In this document: positions 7,619 through 11,026 of the stretch, piece by piece
How the letters are laid out: every line of letters begins with the position of its first letter
Numbering within the stretch: position 1 is the first letter of the stretch
Notes under the pieces: generated by a model
Database searches by the model: none
What the model saw: only the letters and a program-made list of their open reading frames with translations
Told to the model about the DNA's origin: nothing
Source: CAYUWG01 sp964448285
GTDB lineage: Bacteria > Bacteroidota > Ignavibacteria > SZUA-365
Assembly (NCBI GenBank): GCA_964448285.1
Contig: CAYUWG010000098.1
Span: forward strand, 1 to 11,026
Length of the DNA stretch: 11,026 bases
Direction: 5' to 3'
Position numbers and translations under genes: made by a program

Positions 7619-7671
7619 ACCTAACGCGCATCAGCGGCACCGTGCCGTGTGGCCTCTGCATGCTGTGGCTA
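7619..7671 (-). other. attC-like recombination site 2 (one box degenerate)
   Basis: On the plus strand it starts with ACCTAAC (7619-7625), a full match to RYYYAAC. The arms GCATCAGCGGCAC (7628-7640) and GTGGCCTCTGCATGC (7649-7663) pair imperfectly with unpaired bases, as attC arms do. The segment GCATGCTGT (7658-7666) is shared with site 1. The far box is poor: GTGGCTA at 7665-7671, where GTTRRRY is expected, and it overlaps the TAG stop of the VOC gene. The cutting-side box is intact, so it may still recombine weakly, or it may be a decaying site. Confidence 0.6.
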
Positions 7672-8124
7672 TTCCGTGACATCCGTCGCCTTGTCGTTGA
7701 AAGTGCTGCCCTCCGGAACATCCGTCTGACTCTCGAACTCGATGTGGTAACCGTCAGGATCGCGCAGCGACGTAACCCACATTCCGTTGCCGACGAAGGG
7801 GAGAGAGGGCGTCAGACCGCGGGCGGCAAGCTCACGGTAGATAGACAGAGCGTCGCTACAGATGAACATGACTGACAGCCCGAGACCCAATGGCCCATCG
7901 GGCGACCATGTCTTGCCGCCGTCCCTGCGAAAGTCCTGAAGCATCAAGGCCGTACCTCCGCGCACCAACCTGCACCAGCGAACCGTGCCCTTGTCCTCCC
8001 ACTTGTCAGCCATCTCGAAACCCAGACCTTCGATGTAGAACCGGAGCGACTTTTCCATGTTCGACACGGCGATGAACGGGACGGCCTGCCGTAGGTTAGG
8101 TTCTGATGTCATGGTCGCGTCCAT
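7669..8124 (-). CDS. VOC-fold (glyoxalase/bleomycin-resistance/dioxygenase superfamily) protein
   Basis: A 151-residue protein of one VOC domain. It has the paired beta-alpha-beta-beta-beta pattern: AVPFIAVSNMEKSLRFYIEGLGFEM (14-38), then a WCRLVRGGTALMLQ strand pair, then LSVMFICSDALSIYRELAARGL in the second half, and the closing DPDGYHIEFES motif (122-132). E129 is the usual C-terminal metal ligand. Such proteins include glyoxalases, thiol transferases, and drug-binding resistance proteins; the sequence does not say which. The start may be the ATG at 8124 or the one at 8112 (MTSEPN). The gene is cassette-like, ending in the degenerate attC site, and VOC proteins are frequent cassette cargo. 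Binding a toxic small molecule is a plausible role but is inference. Confidence 0.85.
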   Translation of the reverse strand: MDATMTSEPNLRQAVPFIAVSNMEKSLRFYIEGLGFEMADKWEDKGTVRWCRLVRGGTALMLQDFRRDGGKTWSPDGPLGLGLSVMFICSDALSIYRELAARGLTPSLPFVGNGMWVTSLRDPDGYHIEFESQTDVPEGSTFNDKATDVTE

Positions 8125-8203
8125 GCTCGACTGCTGTTGCGCCGGCCGAACAAGTGAATGATGAGCTTTCGAGCAACACCATTCGATCCTTCATCGGAAA
8201 TGC

Positions 8204-9592
8204 TCATTCAGGCTTCTTTACCATCCTTGCTGCAAACGCTCCGTCCATCCTGTGCCTGTGCGGGAGTGTCTCGAGAAAGCCGGCGCTGCTGACGACCTGA
8301 TGAGGGAGATAGGTTTGCGCAGGATCGATGGCGAACTCATCATGCCTTGAGAGAAACTCCCGAATGATATCGCAATTCTCATCCGGCTCTATCGTACATG
8401 TGCTATACACGAGGACGCCGCCCGGGCGCACCATTCGAGCAGCATTTTCTAAAATACTGCGCTGAATTGCGGTCAGCTTTCCGATGTCTTCCGCTTCTCT
8501 TTTCCATTTGATATCCGGCTTCTTACTCAGTACGCCGAGTCCTGAACACGGTACGTCCGCAATGACTTTGTCCGCTTGCGGAAGTTCGAGTTCTGCAGCA
8601 TTTCCTTCGATCGTTTCAATGATCGTAATGCCGCATCGATCCGCACTCTTCTTCACGAAGTTCAATCTCATCCCATAACGATCGACCGCAATCACGCGTC
8701 CGGTATTGTTCATCATCTCTGCTGCGTGTATCGCTTTGCCACCCGGCGCCGAACACAAATCGATGACCGTTTCACCCGGCTGAGGTGCGAGGAGTTTTCC
8801 AACCAGACCGGCGCTTTCATCCTGAATAGTGAAGAAGCCCTCGTTGAACAGTTTCGTTTGCCGGAGATTCGGGAGATTGCGCACCGTCAGATAATCGGTC
8901 ATGAAGTGGCATTGCCTGTAATCGACGCCCAGTTGACCCAATTCTTCGACGAGTTGTTCGAAGTTCGTTTTCAAGCTGTTGAATCGGAGTGTCAGGAAAG
9001 GACGGATGTTGTTCGCTTTCAACAAAGCCTCCGTCGTTGCAAAGTCGAAACGCTCCCTCCACCGACGCACGATCCACGGTGGATGTGAATAGACCACGGA
9101 GAGGTACTGCAGTTCATCGTTCTCCGGCAATGGATACCGGATGTTCTCGACGTTTCGCGCAATGTTCCGAAGGAGACCGTTCATGGTATCCGCCAACCGT
9201 TGTCCCCGGTACTTCTTAATGAACTCGACGGCTTCATTGACGGATGCATGATGCGGAATGCGCGTGAGGAATAAGAGTTGGTATAACGCGATGCGAAGTG
9301 CATTGCGAACATTCGGGACAACCTTATTGAATTGACCGTGATAAAATCCGGTCAATACCCAATCGAGTTTCGTTTGATTGCGAAGAACACCATGGACGAG
9401 TTCGTTGAGCAATCTCTTATCCATTGGATTGAGATCGCTGTTGTTCATCTCCGAGTCGAGCAGCTTGTCGAGATATGCGTCCGTGCGCTCGATTCGCGTC
9501 AGAATCTTTGTCGCGAGTCCGCGAATGCCGTTATACAGATCATGGATTTCTTCCGTTGTGTGATCCATATTAACCGACGCCCCCAAACTCAT
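8204..9592 (-). CDS. rsmB: 16S rRNA (cytosine-5) methyltransferase RsmB/Sun (NOL1/NOP2 family)
   Basis: A 462-residue cytoplasmic enzyme expected to methylate C967 of 16S rRNA (E. coli numbering) using S-adenosylmethionine. The N-terminal 20-150 is the NusB-like RNA-binding domain (DKRLLNELVHGVLRNQTKLDWVL, RIALYQLLFLTRIPHHASVNEAVEF) that distinguishes RsmB from other family members. The C-terminal Rossmann domain has motif I DLCSAPGGK (278-286), SAM-binding D304, motif IV DVPCSG with C349, and motif VI YSTCTIEPDEN with catalytic C399, so both cysteines of the m5C mechanism are present. The ATG at 9592 has AAGGGA 7 bases upstream and overlaps the preceding gene by 23 bases. An alternative ATG at 9568 starts 1 base after that gene's stop (MDHTTEEI). 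Either way it is the next gene of a minus-strand operon. Confidence 0.93.
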   Translation of the reverse strand: MSLGASVNMDHTTEEIHDLYNGIRGLATKILTRIERTDAYLDKLLDSEMNNSDLNPMDKRLLNELVHGVLRNQTKLDWVLTGFYHGQFNKVVPNVRNALRIALYQLLFLTRIPHHASVNEAVEFIKKYRGQRLADTMNGLLRNIARNVENIRYPLPENDELQYLSVVYSHPPWIVRRWRERFDFATTEALLKANNIRPFLTLRFNSLKTNFEQLVEELGQLGVDYRQCHFMTDYLTVRNLPNLRQTKLFNEGFFTIQDESAGLVGKLLAPQPGETVIDLCSAPGGKAIHAAEMMNNTGRVIAVDRYGMRLNFVKKSADRCGITIIETIEGNAAELELPQADKVIADVPCSGLGVLSKKPDIKWKREAEDIGKLTAIQRSILENAARMVRPGGVLVYSTCTIEPDENCDIIREFLSRHDEFAIDPAQTYLPHQVVSSAGFLETLPHRHRMDGAFAARMVKKPE

Positions 9593-10826
9593 CGATCAAT
9601 CCCTTGCGAATCCGTGACGTATCCTGATAGACGTGAGCGAGTAGCGACCGTTCTTCGGGCGTCAGTTGAACGCCGCGCCTTCGATAGACTGCCTCTGCGG
9701 TCTCGGAGAACCGTTCGAAGTCGTATTCCTGCAGTCCATCCGGGCCGCCCCAGGAAAAGCTTGGAATATCTTTCGGAGGAAATCCCCCACCGAAGATGTT
9801 GCACCCCACGCCGACGATCGTACCGGTGTTGAACATCGTATTGATACCGCACTTCGAATGATCGGCCATGATCGTTCCAAGAAACTGTCTTCCAGTCCTG
9901 AACTCTGTTCTATCGATACTCGTGCGGATTTCCGAGTAGTTGTTTTTCAGATCACTCGTGTTCGTATCAGCGCCAAGGTTCGTCCACGGGGCGAAATAAC
10001 TGTGCCCCACGAATCCGTCGTGCTGCTTGTTTGCGAACGAATGGAAGACACTCTCCTCCACTTCGCCGCCGACTTTGCACATCGGACCGATGGTCGTTCC
10101 CGGATAGACCTTCGCTCCGATCTTTACGCGGCTCTGCTTTCCGATATATGCCGGCCCCACAATGACCGCATGATGCATGATGGAGGCTCCTTCGTCCACA
10201 ATCACGGGACCGTCCGATGCATCCAATACTACGCCTTCACCGATTTCCGCGCGTGCCATGATCGAGATTCGCTCCGGACTCACTAGGGATGCAGACCGGG
10301 AGACACGTGCATTTGGAGAAATTTCACCGAGCGAAAACGAATCGGCATCGTTGATGAGCATTTGTCTCGTTTGTGAAATCACGTCCCAGGGATATCGAAT
10401 CACCGGACAGTCGATTTCATCTACGGGACCGGAAATCTCCGTCAATCGCTCGATGTGCGATCTGACTTCGTCCTCGAATCTTTCATCGTTCGCGATGACG
10501 GCGATAGTCGCATCTTTGCTTCGAAGGATTACATTCGATTCACGCCGCGTTTGAATCACTCCGACGACATCATTGTTGAGAAGAGCGGAGCCATTGAGAT
10601 ACATAGCGGGAAGAGACGACCGTCCATTGACCCTCAATCCCGTTCGTTGGCTCATGGTGTTCGCGAGATGCCCCCGCACAAGAAGGGCAATTGACGCAGG
10701 TTGAAATAAAACCCCTGCACGCTCACGTGCAGTAAAAATACCGCAACGCAGGTCGAAGTCGGGGTGAAGGTGTGTAAGTGGTGTAAGCGATGTGCGGCTG
10801 GTATCCTCGAAGAGATAGACCGTCAT
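9570..10826 (-). CDS. Alternative GlmU-type sugar-phosphate acetyl/nucleotidyltransferase
   Basis: A 418-residue protein. The ATG at 10826 is chosen because AGGAAG lies 7 bases upstream and the residues from MTVYLFEDTSR onward fit the family; a longer TTG-initiated version is less likely. Residues 1-90 resemble the N terminus of the Bacteroidota 'alternative GlmU' family (LFEDTSRTSLTPLTHLHPDFDLRCGIFTARER) rather than the classical LAAGKGTRM loop. Residues from about 165 to 345 form a left-handed beta-helix of hexapeptide repeats (IGEGVVLD, VIVDEGA, YIGKQSRVKIGAKVYPGTTIG) with the GlmU-like segment NKQHDGFVG and LGADTNTSDLKNNY. Members are proposed to make UDP-GlcNAc from glucosamine-1-phosphate for cell-wall and lipopolysaccharide synthesis, or to act on related sugars. 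Substrate here is inferred from family only. It is probably co-transcribed with rsmB. Confidence 0.88.
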   Translation of the reverse strand: MTVYLFEDTSRTSLTPLTHLHPDFDLRCGIFTARERAGVLFQPASIALLVRGHLANTMSQRTGLRVNGRSSLPAMYLNGSALLNNDVVGVIQTRRESNVILRSKDATIAVIANDERFEDEVRSHIERLTEISGPVDEIDCPVIRYPWDVISQTRQMLINDADSFSLGEISPNARVSRSASLVSPERISIMARAEIGEGVVLDASDGPVIVDEGASIMHHAVIVGPAYIGKQSRVKIGAKVYPGTTIGPMCKVGGEVEESVFHSFANKQHDGFVGHSYFAPWTNLGADTNTSDLKNNYSEIRTSIDRTEFRTGRQFLGTIMADHSKCGINTMFNTGTIVGVGCNIFGGGFPPKDIPSFSWGGPDGLQEYDFERFSETAEAVYRRRGVQLTPEERSLLAHVYQDTSRIRKGLIDEFGGVG

Positions 10827-10891
10827 AGCGGTGCTTCCTATGTCCGAAAGCAATCTACAACGTCATGAAAGGATTGGCAACCTCATGGACT
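10827..10891 (-). other. Short intergenic spacer with the GlmU-like gene's ribosome-binding site
   Basis: These 65 bases lie between the TPR-like gene's stop and the GlmU-like ATG. They hold AGGAAG (10839-10834) 7 bases from the start, which decides that start. I see no terminator hairpin, so read-through from the upstream gene is likely. Confidence 0.6.
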
Positions 10892-11026
10892 TCACTTGAT
10901 GAGGTATTCTTCTTCGTTCGAGAAGTTGAGATGGCGAAGGAGTGACCGAAGCATATCCTGATATTCCGTTACATCAGGAGCCAGCCGGATTGTCTCACGA
11001 TACTTCCTGACCGCATCCGTAAAGAG
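10892..11026 (-). CDS. C-terminal end of a TPR-like protein (partial)
   Basis: A frame open to the window edge encodes 44 residues ending in a TGA (10894-10892). It begins LFTDAVRKYRETIRLAPDVT, which matches the second half of a tetratricopeptide repeat (A..Y..AI.L.P), followed by a hydrophilic tail ending in EEEYLIK. The 5' end lies outside the window, so the full architecture is unknown. It is co-directional with the GlmU-like gene, 65 bases upstream, and could be the first gene of that transcription unit. TPR proteins act as scaffolds; no more can be said. Confidence 0.65.
   Translation of the reverse strand, partial: LFTDAVRKYRETIRLAPDVTEYQDMLRSLLRHLNFSNEEEYLIK

Larger units (their letters stand above)
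7106..8151 (-). mobile_element. Two-gene integron cassette array without integrase (CALIN-like)
   Basis: Two short minus-strand genes are each followed at the 3' end by an attC-like site (7106-7165 and 7619-7671). In each case the gene precedes the attC in the same orientation, which is how integron cassettes are built. From the inferred G/TT cut points, the membrane-protein cassette spans 7624 down to 7112 (513 bases). Its ATG lies 13 bases after the cut point, with no room for a promoter. The right edge of the second cassette is uncertain; GTTCGGC on the minus strand (8151-8145) is one candidate, 6 of 7 positions fitting GTTRRRY. No integrase gene or attI is visible. By hand count, sampled 60-base lines within the cassettes have 57-63% GC, against 43-50% in two sampled lines of the neighbouring RsmB gene, consistent with acquired DNA. 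Confidence 0.72.

Noticed and set aside
7438..7875. A plus-strand open frame crossing both cassette genes
   Set aside because: It runs antisense through two genes with better protein features and across an attC site, and its product has no recognisable domain.
8096..8102. GTTAGGT on the plus strand near the VOC start, resembling an attC box
   Set aside because: It lies inside the VOC coding sequence, has no partner box at attC spacing, and its orientation does not fit the array.
1..11026. CRISPR arrays, tRNA or rRNA genes, insertion sequences with transposases, and integron integrase
   Set aside because: I looked for regularly spaced repeats, RNA-gene signatures, and transposase or tyrosine-recombinase motifs and saw none in the window.

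Overview
The window (11,026 bases, moderate GC) looks chromosomal and comes from a Gram-negative bacterium of the FCB group, most likely near Bacteroidota/Ignavibacteriota/Kapabacteria. The evidence is two outer-membrane beta-barrel proteins, a Bacteroidota-type 'alternative GlmU' sugar-phosphate acyl/nucleotidyltransferase, a bacterial OPT-family transporter, and weak ribosome-binding sites at several starts. The taxonomic placement is an inference from gene families, not from a marker gene.

Layout. (1) Bases 1-1086 hold the 3' part of a plus-strand gene with an alpha-helical N-terminal part and a C-terminal outer-membrane barrel, closed by a strong hairpin terminator. (2) Bases 1237-3964 hold a plus-strand signalling operon: a soluble PAS histidine kinase with a degenerate N-terminal receiver domain, followed by two closely related single-domain response regulators and a second strong terminator. 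(3) Bases 4033-4713 hold a minus-strand gene for a secreted barrel protein that is a clear paralogue of the barrel in the first gene, so two related barrels bracket the signalling operon. (4) Bases 4967-7048 hold a plus-strand OPT-family peptide transporter. (5) Bases 7106 to about 8150 hold two small minus-strand genes, each followed at its 3' end by an attC-like integron recombination site. They encode a four-helix membrane protein of unknown function and a VOC/glyoxalase-fold protein. No integrase is present in the window. (6) Bases 8204-11026 hold a minus-strand housekeeping cluster: the end of a TPR-like protein, the alternative GlmU, and RsmB (16S rRNA m5C methyltransferase), the last two overlapping or abutting.

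How they fit together. The kinase and its two receivers form one transcription unit, with a 4-base overlap between the kinase and the first receiver. Neither receiver has an output domain, so the signal must leave through protein contacts or a phosphorelay. The GlmU-like and RsmB genes are core functions and probably co-transcribed. The region between the OPT transporter and RsmB is the accessory part: a small integron cassette array lacking an integrase (CALIN-like), lodged between two convergent chromosomal genes. It is the most interesting structure I can support here. I did not find a clearly new biological system.
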